A stretch of DNA of 21,993 nt, taken from Kineosphaera sp039812485 (lineage in GTDB: Bacteria > Actinomycetota > Actinomycetes > Actinomycetales > Dermatophilaceae). Below the pieces are notes generated by a model. That model ran no database searches. It was not told the origin of the DNA and saw only the letters and a list, made by a program, of their open reading frames with translations. Both the position numbers and the translations under genes were made by a program. How positions within the stretch are numbered: the first letter of the stretch is position 1; each line of letters starts with the position of its first letter. The DNA lies in NCBI GenBank assembly GCA_039812485.1, contig JBDIAP010000049.1, positions 1 through 21,993 of the forward strand. Reading direction: 5' to 3'. Shown here piece by piece: positions 8,604 to 16,572 of the stretch.

Positions 8604-8632
8604 TTGACGCGTGGACAGCCTAGCCGTAGTGT
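8604..8632 (+). promoter_or_regulatory. Promoter of the oxidoreductase-isomerase operon
   Basis: TTGACG (8604-8609) and TAGTGT (8627-8632) are separated by 17 bp, a good housekeeping-sigma match. The -10 box abuts the first operator palindrome, so bound repressor would cover the transcription start. Confidence 0.7.
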
Positions 8633-8661
8633 TTGGAGCGCTCCAAATGGAGCGCTCCAAA
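8632..8661. promoter_or_regulatory. Two tandem LacI-type operators
   Basis: A perfect 16-bp palindrome, TTTGGAGCGCTCCAAA (8632-8647), is followed directly by a second TGGAGCGCTCCA (8648-8659), with centres 14 bp apart. The central CG step is typical of LacI-family operators. The location, directly after the -10 box and between the repressor and its probable target, supports repression. Confidence 0.85.
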
Positions 8662-8690
8662 CATGTCACCGTCGACACAAGGACCCGCAC

Positions 8691-9860
8691 ATGTCACTCG
8701 GCATCGCCGTCATCGGAGCCGGCATGGCCGGCAAGTCCCACGCCGCCGGATACCGCGTGGCGCCCACCCTCTACGGCACGACGCTGCCCGACCTGCGCTA
8801 CGTGAGCATCGCCGACGTCAACGAGCCGCTGGCGAAGGCGACCGCGGCGCGCTACGGCTACGACCGGCACGACACGAGCTGGCAGGGCGTCGTCGAGGCC
8901 GACGACGTCGACGTCATCAGCATCGTCGTCGCCAACAGCCTGCACCGGCCGATCCTCGAGGCCGCCCTGGCCGCCGGCAAGCACGTGCTGTGCGAGAAGC
9001 CGCTGTCGGACACTCTCGAGAGCGCCCGCGCCATGGCGGCCGCCGCCCGTGATGCCGACACCGTCGCGCGCCTGGGTTTCGTCTACCGCCGGGCGCCCGG
9101 TCTCACCGCGATCCGCGACCTCATCGCCGACGGCACGCTGGGCGAGGTGCTGCACCTGTCAGCGCGCTACTGGACCGACTACGGCTGCGACCCCCGGTCG
9201 CCGATGAGCTGGCGCTACCAGGGCGGTCCGGGCACGGGCGCGCTCGCCGACGTCGGCAGCCACCTCGCCTACGTCGCCGAATACCTCGCCGGCGACATCA
9301 CGGCGGTCTCCGGGGGCCAGCTGCGCACCGTCATCGGCGAGCGCCACCTGCCGGCCGGCGCCGTCGTCGGGCACGGGCTCGCCGAGCTCAGCGAGGAGAT
9401 CGAGCCGGTCGAGAACGACGACTACGCCGGCTTCGTCGCCACTTTCGGCGCGGGCACCGCCGGGGCCCTCGAGGTCTCGCGGGTCGCCGCCGGACACCCC
9501 AACAGCCTCATCGTCGAGGTCTACTGTGCGCACGGCTCGGCGAGCTGGGACCAGCGCACCCCCAGCGAGTTCGGCCTGACGCTGCACGAGGGCCCGCACG
9601 CCCGGCGCGGCACCCGCCGGGTGCTGCTCGGGGGCGACCACCCCTACATCTCGGGCGGCATGCCGATGGACGTCTCCGGGGTCGGTTTCGGCCAGAACAA
9701 CCTCTTCGAGTTCCAGTGCCGCGCGTTCCTCGACGAGGTCGCCGGCGTCGCCGAGCCGCTGCCGGTGTGCGCCTCGCTCGACGAGGGGGTCCACAACATG
9801 GAGCTGCTCGGCGCCGTCGTCGAGTCCGCCGCTGCGGGCGGCCGCACGGTCGCCCTCTGA
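8691..9860 (+). CDS. Gfo/Idh/MocA family NAD(P)-dependent sugar oxidoreductase
   Basis: This 389-residue dehydrogenase starts with a Rossmann fold (G-I-A-V-I-G-A-G-M-A-G at residues 4-14) and carries the family's C-E-K-P-L-S motif at 101-106, where the Lys contributes to catalysis. The second domain is the usual open-faced beta sheet. Such enzymes oxidise or reduce sugars, inositols and amino sugars; the precise substrate cannot be read from the sequence. The ATG at 8691 is chosen because the longer frame would start upstream of the promoter and run through the operators. It lies 33 nt upstream of a sugar isomerase in the same operon and should be induced when the divergent LacI-family repressor binds its ligand. 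Confidence 0.88.
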   Translation: MSLGIAVIGAGMAGKSHAAGYRVAPTLYGTTLPDLRYVSIADVNEPLAKATAARYGYDRHDTSWQGVVEADDVDVISIVVANSLHRPILEAALAAGKHVLCEKPLSDTLESARAMAAAARDADTVARLGFVYRRAPGLTAIRDLIADGTLGEVLHLSARYWTDYGCDPRSPMSWRYQGGPGTGALADVGSHLAYVAEYLAGDITAVSGGQLRTVIGERHLPAGAVVGHGLAELSEEIEPVENDDYAGFVATFGAGTAGALEVSRVAAGHPNSLIVEVYCAHGSASWDQRTPSEFGLTLHEGPHARRGTRRVLLGGDHPYISGGMPMDVSGVGFGQNNLFEFQCRAFLDEVAGVAEPLPVCASLDEGVHNMELLGAVVESAAAGGRTVAL

Positions 9861-9893
9861 CCCTCACTCATCGCCACGACGAAGGAAGAAGCC

Positions 9894-10895
9894 ATGAAGC
9901 TCGGCGTCTACAACGCGATCCTGCACGACCGCCCGCTGCCCGAGGCGCTGAGCGTCATCGCCGACCTCGGCCTGACCGGCATCGAGATCAACACCGGCGG
10001 CTTCCTGCCCCCGGTGCACGTGCCGAACATCGACGAGATCCTCGCATCCGACGCGGCCCGGGACGCATTCCTGGCCCACTTCGAGGGCACCGGCGTGCAG
10101 ATCGCCGGCCTCAACTGCAACGGCAACCCGCTGCACCCCCACCGCGAGATCGGCGAGAAGCACGCGCAGGACATCCGTCGCTCGATCCGGCTCGCCGCGC
10201 GCCTGGGGCAGACCCGCGTCGTGACGATGTCGGGCCTGCCCGGCGGCGAGCCCGGTGCGAGGCATCCCCACTGGATCGTCAACGCCTGGAACTCGGCCGC
10301 GCTCGACGTGCTCGACTACCAGTGGAGCGTCGCCGTGCCGTTCTGGCAGGAGATCGACCAGCTCGCCCGGGAGCACGGCGTCAAGGTCGCCCTCGAGCTG
10401 CACCCGCAGAACCTCGTTTTCAACACCTTCGACATCCGCAAGCTCGTCGAGCTGACCGGAGCGACGCACATCGGCGTCGAGATGGACGCCTCGCACCTGT
10501 TCTGGCAGCAGATGGACCCGGTCGCCGTCGTCCGCGAGCTCGGCCCGCTGATCTTCCAGGCCGCCGCCAAGGACGTCCGGGTCAACCCCGAGACCGCCGC
10601 CCTCTATGGCGTGCTCGACAACCGCTTCCGCCGGCTCGACCCGAGCGAGGCCCGCACCAACCTCGGCGGCGACGAGTGGGCCAACGAGTGGCCCAAGCCC
10701 GCGGCCTGGGACTTCGTCGCCCTCGGCAAGGGCCACGACGTCGCCTATTGGGCGCAGTGGCTCCAGGCGCTCAAGGACGTCGACCCCGACATGCTCGTCA
10801 ACATCGAGCACGAGGACGTCGAGCTCGGCCGCATCGAGGGCCTGCAGGCCGCCGCGAAGGTGCTGCTCGAAGCCGACGCCCAGGTCGAGAGCTGA
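9894..10895 (+). CDS. Sugar phosphate isomerase/epimerase (xylose-isomerase-like TIM barrel)
   Basis: This 333-residue protein belongs to the AP-endonuclease-2/xylose-isomerase-like superfamily. It begins directly with a barrel strand (M-K-L-G-V-Y-N-A-I-L) and has the expected acidic and His metal ligands: E-L-H-P-Q-N, V-E-M-D-A-S-H-L-F-W and a C-terminal I-E-H-E-D. The ATG at 9894 has a strong GAAGGAAG site. It follows the Gfo/Idh/MocA gene by 33 nt. This pair is common in catabolic clusters for inositol, glycosides and keto-sugars, where one enzyme oxidises the sugar and the other isomerises the keto product. The actual substrate is unknown. Confidence 0.88.
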   Translation: MKLGVYNAILHDRPLPEALSVIADLGLTGIEINTGGFLPPVHVPNIDEILASDAARDAFLAHFEGTGVQIAGLNCNGNPLHPHREIGEKHAQDIRRSIRLAARLGQTRVVTMSGLPGGEPGARHPHWIVNAWNSAALDVLDYQWSVAVPFWQEIDQLAREHGVKVALELHPQNLVFNTFDIRKLVELTGATHIGVEMDASHLFWQQMDPVAVVRELGPLIFQAAAKDVRVNPETAALYGVLDNRFRRLDPSEARTNLGGDEWANEWPKPAAWDFVALGKGHDVAYWAQWLQALKDVDPDMLVNIEHEDVELGRIEGLQAAAKVLLEADAQVES

Positions 10896-10974
10896 GCACG
10901 ACGTCCCGGACGCCTCTCGCACTCAGCGCGCTCGGGCGAGACGCCTCGGAGTCCGCTCACGACCGTACGTCGGG

Positions 10975-11150
10975 GCCCATCCGCTCCGAGGACTGCCACC
11001 TCCAAGGGGTCGGAACTGGCGGAAGCCGGCGTCGGTCGTCACCAACGTCCATCCGGCCGCACTCGCCCACGCCGCGAGGAAGCCATCCATCCAGAGCGTC
11101 GGCGAGGCCGTGGCGCGGTCGCTGAACCGTCGCCACAGCGGCTCCAGCCC
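10975..11150 (-). pseudogene. 3' remnant of a PIN-domain (VapC-like) toxin
   Basis: On the minus strand, directly behind the aldehyde dehydrogenase stop, about 50 residues match the C-terminal half of PIN-domain ribonuclease toxins: L-E-P-L-W, S-P-T-L-W-M-D-G-F-L-A-A-W-A, then L-V-T-T-D-A-G-F-R-Q-F. The two conserved Asp residues of this half are present. The N-terminal half and any antitoxin are absent, and no start codon precedes it. Near 11012 a 1-nt shift is needed to continue as F-D-P-L-E-V-A-V-L-G, the usual end of these proteins. It is therefore a truncated, frameshifted relic. It occupies most of the 10896-11169 gap, where no other gene is visible. Confidence 0.65.
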
Positions 11151-11169
11151 TGGTCGGGCAGCGGGTCGA

Positions 11170-12648
11170 CTACCCGTTGGCGAACCAGCCCGCGGGCGCC
11201 GGTCGGGTGTTGTGCCAGATGTGCTTGGCCTCGCGGTATTCCTCGAGCCCGGCGAGGCCGAGCTCGCGGCCGATGCCCGACTGCTTGAAGCCGCCCCACT
11301 CGGCCTGCGGCACGTAGGGGTGGTAGTCGTTGATCCAGATCGTGCCGTGCCGCAGCCGCTGGGCGACCCGCTCGGCGCGACCCGCGTTCTCGCTCCACAC
11401 CGCCCCCGCCAACCCGTAGATGGTGTCGTTCGCAAGCGCGACCGCCGCGTCCTCGAGGGCGTCGCCGTCCTGCGCGGAGAAGGTCTCGACGGTCAGCACC
11501 GGCCCGAACGACTCGTCCTGCACGCAGCGCATGTCGGTGCGGCACCCGTCGAGGATCGTCGGCGGGTAGAAGAAGCCCTCGCCGTCGGGCACGACCCCGC
11601 CGGTGCGCAGGATCGCCCCCTCGGCGACGGCCGCCTCGACGTAGGCCGCGACCTTCTCCCGGTGGGCGGCGCTGATGAGCGGGCCGCTCTCGGCGTCCTC
11701 GTCGAAGGGGCCACCGAGCCGGATCGCCTCGGCCCGGCGCACGAGCTCGTCGACGACCTCGTCGTGGATCGACTCCTGCACGATGAGTCGCGACCCCGCC
11801 GAGCACACCTGACCCGAGTCGAGGAAGACCGCGGTGAGCGCGTTGTCGATCGCGGCCGACAGGTTGGCGTCGGCGAAGATGACGTTCGGGTTCTTGCCGC
11901 CGAGCTCGAGCGCGACCTTCTTGACGGTCGGGGCGGCGGCGGCCATGAGCGCGCGACCGGTGACCAGGCCCCCGGTGAACGACACGAGGTCGACCCGCGG
12001 GTCGCTCGTCAGCGGCGGCCCGACCGCGGCGCCGGCCCCGAGCACGAGGTTGCCGACGCCCGCCGGCAGCCCGAGCTCGTCGAGCGCGCCGAGCAGCCAC
12101 ACGGCCGTCGAGGGCGTCAGCTCGCTCGGCTTGAGCACGAACGTGCAGCCCGCCGCGAGCGCGGGCGCGACCTTCCAACTCGTCTGCAGGAGCGGGTAGT
12201 TCCACGGCGTGATGAGCGAGCACACCCCGACCGGCTCGTGGACGATGCGGCTGCTCACGCCTGCCACCCCGGTGTCGACGACGCGCCCGGCGTCGGCGTT
12301 GGCCAGGGCGGCGAAGTGCCGGAAGACGCCGATGATGTCGTCCATGTCGAGGCGCGCCTCGACCATCCGCTTGCCGGTGTCGAGCGCCTCGTAGCGCGCG
12401 ACCTCCTCCTTCTGCTCCTCGAGCTTGTCGGCGAGCCGGTCCAGGAGCGCACCGCGCTCGCGAGCCGGCGTCGAGCTCCACACGCCCGAGTCGAACGCCC
12501 GCCGGGCCGCGTCGATCGCGGCGAGCGAGTCGGCGGCGGAGCCTTCCGAGACTGTGGCGACGAGGGATCCGTCGGCCGGATGACGGATCTCACGGGTCCC
12601 CCCGTCGACGGGCTCCACCCAGGCACCATCGATGAACAACTCGGGCAT
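11170..12648 (-). CDS. NAD(P)-dependent aldehyde dehydrogenase, betaine-aldehyde-dehydrogenase-like
   Basis: This 492-residue enzyme oxidises an aldehyde to the acid in the cytoplasm. It shows T-P-W-N-Y-P (cofactor pocket), F-T-G-G (Rossmann part), V-A-L-E-L-G-G-K-N-P-N with the general-base Glu, and G-Q-V-C-S-A-G-S-R with the catalytic Cys282. The cysteine loop resembles betaine/aminoaldehyde dehydrogenases, but substrate assignment within this superfamily is weak. The ATG at 12648 has a near-perfect AGGAGGT at 12655-12661; the open frame continues upstream, but without support. It is divergent from the zinc alcohol dehydrogenase, with which it might share an alcohol-to-aldehyde-to-acid pathway. 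Confidence 0.9.
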   Translation of the reverse strand: MPELFIDGAWVEPVDGGTREIRHPADGSLVATVSEGSAADSLAAIDAARRAFDSGVWSSTPARERGALLDRLADKLEEQKEEVARYEALDTGKRMVEARLDMDDIIGVFRHFAALANADAGRVVDTGVAGVSSRIVHEPVGVCSLITPWNYPLLQTSWKVAPALAAGCTFVLKPSELTPSTAVWLLGALDELGLPAGVGNLVLGAGAAVGPPLTSDPRVDLVSFTGGLVTGRALMAAAAPTVKKVALELGGKNPNVIFADANLSAAIDNALTAVFLDSGQVCSAGSRLIVQESIHDEVVDELVRRAEAIRLGGPFDEDAESGPLISAAHREKVAAYVEAAVAEGAILRTGGVVPDGEGFFYPPTILDGCRTDMRCVQDESFGPVLTVETFSAQDGDALEDAAVALANDTIYGLAGAVWSENAGRAERVAQRLRHGTIWINDYHPYVPQAEWGGFKQSGIGRELGLAGLEEYREAKHIWHNTRPAPAGWFANG

Positions 12649-12713
12649 GCGGACTACCTCCTGCGTGTGGCGCGATTGCCCGAACCTACCCGCAGGCACC
12701 GAGACGGCGACAC

Positions 12714-12771
12714 CGTCTCGATTCAGGCGTCGCGATCCAGACCGTCGCGATTCAGACCGTCTCGTTTCAGG
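12714..12771. repeat. Four tandem 14-15 bp repeats in the intergenic region
   Basis: Four head-to-tail units (12714-12727, 12728-12742, 12743-12757, 12758-12771) share the form CGTCKCGATTCAGAC with a few changes. They lie between the divergent aldehyde and alcohol dehydrogenase genes. Regularly phased direct repeats here could bind a regulator cooperatively, or could be neutral tandem duplications. Confidence 0.8.
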
Positions 12772-12882
12772 CCGGCGCCGGTCGGTGCGGCTCGTGGCTC
12801 CCTGGCCGTGCACGACTCGGGGGACCTGAGGTGCCCTGCCCGATCCGCGGCGCGGGACCAACGCCCTTGATCGAGTCAGCTC

Positions 12883-12896
12883 GTGAGCAGGGTCAC
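12883..12896. promoter_or_regulatory. CRP/GlxR-like palindrome upstream of the alcohol dehydrogenase
   Basis: GTGA-N6-TCAC matches the core of CRP-family sites, which GlxR/Crp proteins use in actinobacteria. It lies 90 nt upstream of the ATG at 12987. The outer T and A of the full consensus are missing, and no convincing -10/-35 pair is visible. In the rest of the 338-bp gap (12649-12986) only the tandem array and ribosome binding sites stand out. Confidence 0.4.
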
Positions 12897-12986
12897 TCGC
12901 AAACCGACCACAGCACCCCGAAACGGAGAACAATCGCCCGGGACAGGCCGGGCGCACGGGCCCCGGTCAGCACAGAAGGGGACCCC

Positions 12987-14066
12987 ATGCGAGCGGCGCG
13001 GTACTACGGCAACGGTGACATCCGCATCGAGGACATTCCGGAGCCCACCGTCGGACCGGGCGAGGTCGGCATCGACGTCGCCTGGTGCGGCATCTGCGGC
13101 ACCGACCTGCACGAATACAAGGACGGCCCGATCTTCTGCCCGAGCCCGGGGCACCCGCACCCGATCTCGGGCGAGGACGCGCCGATCACGCTGGGGCACG
13201 AGTTCTCCGGGGTCGTCTACGAGGTCGGCGAGGGCGTCGACGACATTGATGTCGGCCAGCACGTCGTCGTCGAGCCCTACATCATCCGCGACGACGTCGA
13301 CACGTCCGAGAACAACATGGCCTACCACCTCAGCAAGGACATGAACTTCATCGGGCTCGCCGGCCGCGGCGGCGGTCTCGGCGAGAAGGTCAGCGTCAAG
13401 CGCCGCTGGGTGCACCCCATCGGTGACTCGATCCCGCTCGATCAGGCCGCGCTCATCGAGCCACTGTCGGTGGGCTACCACGCCTACCAGCGCTCGGGTG
13501 CCAAGGCCGGCGACCTCGCGGTGATCGCGGGCGCGGGCCCGATCGGGCTGCTGCTCGCGGCCGTGCTCAAGGCCGAGGGCATCACGGTCGTCATCAGCGA
13601 GATGAGCGAGCTGCGCCGTCAGAAGGCGCTCGACAGCGGCGTGGCCGACTACGCGTTCACGCCGGCGCAGAGCGATGTCGCGCAGGAGGTCCGCGCGCTG
13701 TCGGCGAGCGGCGACGGCGCCGACGTGGCGTTCGAGTGCACGAGCGTGCAGCCGGCGATGGACACCCTCGTCGACGCGCTGCGCCCGACCGGCGTGCTCG
13801 TCGTCGTGTCGATCTGGGGGCAGCGCGGGTCGTTCGACATGCAGCAGATCGTGCTCAAGGAGCTCGACGTGCGCGGCACGATCGCCTACGTCAACTCCCA
13901 CCCCGAGACGATCAAGCTCGTCGAGGAACGCAGGATCACGCCGGAGCCCTTCATCTCGGGCAAGATCGGCCTCGACGGCCTCATCGACGAGGGCTTCGAC
14001 ACGCTCATCCACCGCAACGAGACCGCGGTCAAGATCCTCGTGTCGCCCAGCGGCGAGGGCCTGTGA
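12987..14066 (+). CDS. Zinc-dependent alcohol dehydrogenase, (R,R)-butanediol dehydrogenase-like
   Basis: This 359-residue medium-chain dehydrogenase has the catalytic zinc site (C-G-I-C-G-T-D-L-H-E with Cys37, and G-H-E-F-S-G with His71-Glu72) and a Rossmann cofactor fold (A-G-A-G-P-I-G-L-L). The insert between them (Y-K-D-G-P-I-F, P-H-P, I-T-L-G-H-E-F) is characteristic of 2,3-butanediol/acetoin dehydrogenases rather than ordinary ethanol dehydrogenases. The ATG at 12987 has GAAGGG at 12975-12980; the longer upstream frame lacks family residues. It would interconvert butanediol and acetoin with NAD(H). It is divergent from an aldehyde dehydrogenase and is followed by a hairpin. The exact substrate is inferred. 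Confidence 0.88.
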   Translation: MRAARYYGNGDIRIEDIPEPTVGPGEVGIDVAWCGICGTDLHEYKDGPIFCPSPGHPHPISGEDAPITLGHEFSGVVYEVGEGVDDIDVGQHVVVEPYIIRDDVDTSENNMAYHLSKDMNFIGLAGRGGGLGEKVSVKRRWVHPIGDSIPLDQAALIEPLSVGYHAYQRSGAKAGDLAVIAGAGPIGLLLAAVLKAEGITVVISEMSELRRQKALDSGVADYAFTPAQSDVAQEVRALSASGDGADVAFECTSVQPAMDTLVDALRPTGVLVVVSIWGQRGSFDMQQIVLKELDVRGTIAYVNSHPETIKLVEERRITPEPFISGKIGLDGLIDEGFDTLIHRNETAVKILVSPSGEGL

Positions 14067-14086
14067 CCTGCTGATCCTCTCGACGC

Positions 14087-14118
14087 ACGGCTCCCGCGGA
14101 CGATCCGCCGGGAGCCGT
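14087..14118. terminator. Bidirectional hairpin between convergent genes
   Basis: ACGGCTCCCGCGG (14087-14099) pairs with 14105-14118 across a 5-nt loop, with a single bulged base. It lies 20 nt past the alcohol dehydrogenase stop and 40 nt past the end of the converging GGDEF-EAL gene. There is no U-tract. A second small palindrome, GTGAG-GCC-CTCAC, follows at 14127-14139. Confidence 0.65.
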
Positions 14119-14158
14119 CGCGCGTCGTGAGGCCCTCACCGGCTCGGGGCGCGGCCGG

Positions 14159-16547
14159 TCAGGACACGTCGATGCCGTGGGCGCCGCGCGCGACCCCTGG
14201 GCCACCCGGGCCCGGCAGGTCGTGGACGACGAGCAGCGACTCGGTCGTCGCGGGTCGGCCGTAGAGCCACCCCTGCGCCATCGGGCAGCCGAGGGCGAGC
14301 AGCACGTCCGCCTGCTCGACGGTCTCGACCCCCTCGGCGATGACCTGCTCGATGCCGAGGCTCTGCACGAGGTCGAGCACCGCCCGTAGCTGGCGGGGCG
14401 CCTGAGCGTGCACCCCGAGCCGACCGACGAGGGATTTGTCGATCTTCACGCAGTCGATCGGCAGCCGCAGCAGCGTCGCCAGCGAGGCGTAGCCGGTGCC
14501 GAAGTCGTCGATGCAGACACTGACGCCCGCGGCCTGCAGGGCGGACAGGGTCGCCCGCACCGAGGGCCCCTCGTGGACGAGCATCGACTCGGTGACCTCC
14601 AGACGCAGGCATCGCCCGGGCAGGTCGGCCGCGTCCAGGGCGTCGCGCACGACGTTCACGAAGTCGAGCTCCAGCAGCTGGCTCGTTGACACGTTGAAGG
14701 AGACGGCGACGTCATCGCCCAGACTGGCCCGCAGCTGCGCCAGTTCGACGCAGGCGCGGCGCAGCACGACCTCGCCGAGCCGGTTGATGAGTCCGAGCTG
14801 TTCGGCCCGTGGCACGAAGACGTCGGGCGACACCTCGCCGAGCTCGGGGTCGTGCCAGCGGGCGAGGGCCTCCCAGCCCACGAGGCGCTCGTAGTGGTCG
14901 CCGCCCATGATCGGTTGCAGCTGCAGGGTGAACGCGCCGTCGCGCACGGCCTGCCCGAGCCGGTCCGCCACCCGGTTGCGGGTGCGCCGGCGCCACGCGA
15001 GCACCGCGTCGTAGACGACGCACCGGCCGCGCCCGCTCTGCTTGGCCTCGTACATCGCGACGTCGGCCTTGCCGAGCAGCGTCTGGGTCGTGGCGGTCTC
15101 GCCCCGCTCGCGGGGGTCGGCGACGGCGATGCCCAGCGATGACGTCACCGTGTGCCGGCGTCGGGGGAGGATGCGCAGCGGCTCGTCGAAGAACGCCTGG
15201 ATGCGCTCGGCGAGCTCCATGACGTGCTCGCGGCCGTCCGCGCTCTCCAGCACGACGAACTCGTCGCCGCCGTGGCGGGCGAGCAGCGCGGTGGGGGTGA
15301 GCGTGGCCGGCAGCCGTGTCGCGATGTCGCGATGTCGCGATGTCGCGCAGCAGCGTGTCTCCCGCGTCGTGCCCCCCGGTGTCGTTGACGTGCTTGAAGT
15401 CGTCGCAGTCGAAGAAGAAGACCGCCGTGAGGCGCCCGTCCCGCCCGTTGCGATCGAGCATGTGCGCGAGCGTGTCGATGAGGGCCGCCCGATTGAGCAA
15501 TCCGGTCAGCTGGTCGTGCGTCGCGCGGTGGTGGCTCTCGGACTCGGCGCGGGCCAGCGCCGTCATCGTGCGGGACAGCCGCGCGGCGAGCACCGCGAGC
15601 AGCACCGCGACGAGGCTCGTGCTCACGACCGTGTCGAGGGAGCCGCTCACGGGGATCGCCGTGGCGAGGATCGCCGGCGAGAACGTCAGTGTCACCCGAC
15701 CCCCGCGCCGTGCGCGGCACCGGGTGAGGGCCGGACGGATGGCACCGATCGACCGGTGCGTCGAGGCCGCCGCGAGCCCGTAGAAGGAGAAGAGGTAGAA
15801 CGGCAGGGTCGCCGTCTTGACGGCGGGCGCGGCCAGGATGTTGCTCAGCGAGAAGACGGTGTCGAGGGTGAGCTGGCCGACCAGCGTCGGCACGAGCCAC
15901 TTGATCGCCACCGGCACGACATCGAACTGCATGGCCAGGTGCGCCGACAGGGCCAGCAGGACGACGTCCATCGTGGGATAGACCGCCCACACCAGGCCGT
16001 CCGGGAGCCGCGAACCCCCGACGAGCGGGGACAGCGTCGTCGTCCACAGCGCGACCACGACCGCGCTCGCCGCGCCGATGCTGTCGAACAGCGGCAGCCG
16101 ATCGTCGGGCCGACCGAGATAGCGGGCGAGCAGGCTCAGCCACACGATGAACAGCACGTAGCCGCTGAAATAGGTGAGGTCGGCGAACGTGATCGGCCCG
16201 AGATTGACCGTGATGACCTCGCTGAGCAGCGACAGCAGCAGGCACATGCCGGCCATCGACTGCGGCAGCCAGATCCGGCGGGGTCGTGCCCCGCGCGCGA
16301 GGGGGCCGATGGTGATGGCAAGGATGCTGACCAGGCTCGTGGCCATATACAGCTGGCCGCCGAGGTGCCGAGGGTCCAGCGCGTAGGCGACCGCGCTGAC
16401 GCTCACCCACAGCAGGCCGACGGCGAGCGTGACCTGTCGGGCCGTGGGTCTGGGCAGCGCGGTCGGCGGCCTGTGGGCGTCGGCGTCAGCGCGTCGATCG
16501 ACGGGGCGGTCCGGGGCCCGCCTCGGGCGGGCGGGCAGGGTGACCAC
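14159..16547 (-). pseudogene. Membrane GGDEF-EAL cyclic-di-GMP protein, frame broken at an 8-bp repeat
   Basis: Joined across one frameshift, this encodes about 790 residues: a basic N-terminus, some nine membrane segments, a GGDEF domain (D-Q-L-T-G-L-L-N-R, F-D-C-D-D-F-K, intact G-G-D-E-F) and an EAL domain. The EAL residues are complete (W-E-A-L-A-R-W, F-N-V-S, L-E-V-T-E-S, I-D-D-F-G-T-G, K-I-D-K, A-E-G-V-E-T), so both cyclase and phosphodiesterase activity are possible. The RxxD inhibitory site is absent (T-P-T-A). The frame breaks in the GGDEF domain at 15321-15344, where three copies of an 8-bp unit stand; one or four copies would restore the frame. As it stands, the 5' frame ends at 14712 without EAL. 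The GTG start at 16547 has GAGGA upstream, 25 nt after the preceding EAL gene's stop. It could be an off-phase gene, a pseudogene or an error. Confidence 0.8.
15321..15344. repeat. Three perfect copies of GCGATGTC in the GGDEF coding region
   Basis: Three identical 8-bp units stand head to tail, flanked by a partial copy on each side. On the coding strand the unit is GACATCGC. The unit length is not a multiple of three, so each gain or loss changes the reading frame, and the current copy number gives the wrong frame for the 3' half. Confidence 0.95.
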
Positions 16548-16572
16548 GCGCACGTCCTCGCCGGCGCGCAGG

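Noticed and set aside
7900..8607. Plus-strand open frame of 235 codons over the LacI gene
   Set aside because: It shows no family features and lies antisense to a well-supported repressor.
10938..10949. GAGACGCCTCGG shared by this site and the hairpin at 7095-7130
   Set aside because: A shared GC-rich 12-mer in two hairpin-like regions; with no further copies noticed, this may be chance.
10944..10991. Inverted repeat CCTCGGAG / CTCCGAGG with a 32-nt loop after the isomerase gene
   Set aside because: It could be a weak terminator, but the loop is long, there is no U-tract and it runs into the PIN relic, so it is not listed as a feature.
15316..15350. CRISPR-like reading of the GCGATGTC repeats
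   Set aside because: The units are 8 bp, contiguous and without spacers, and they lie inside a coding region.
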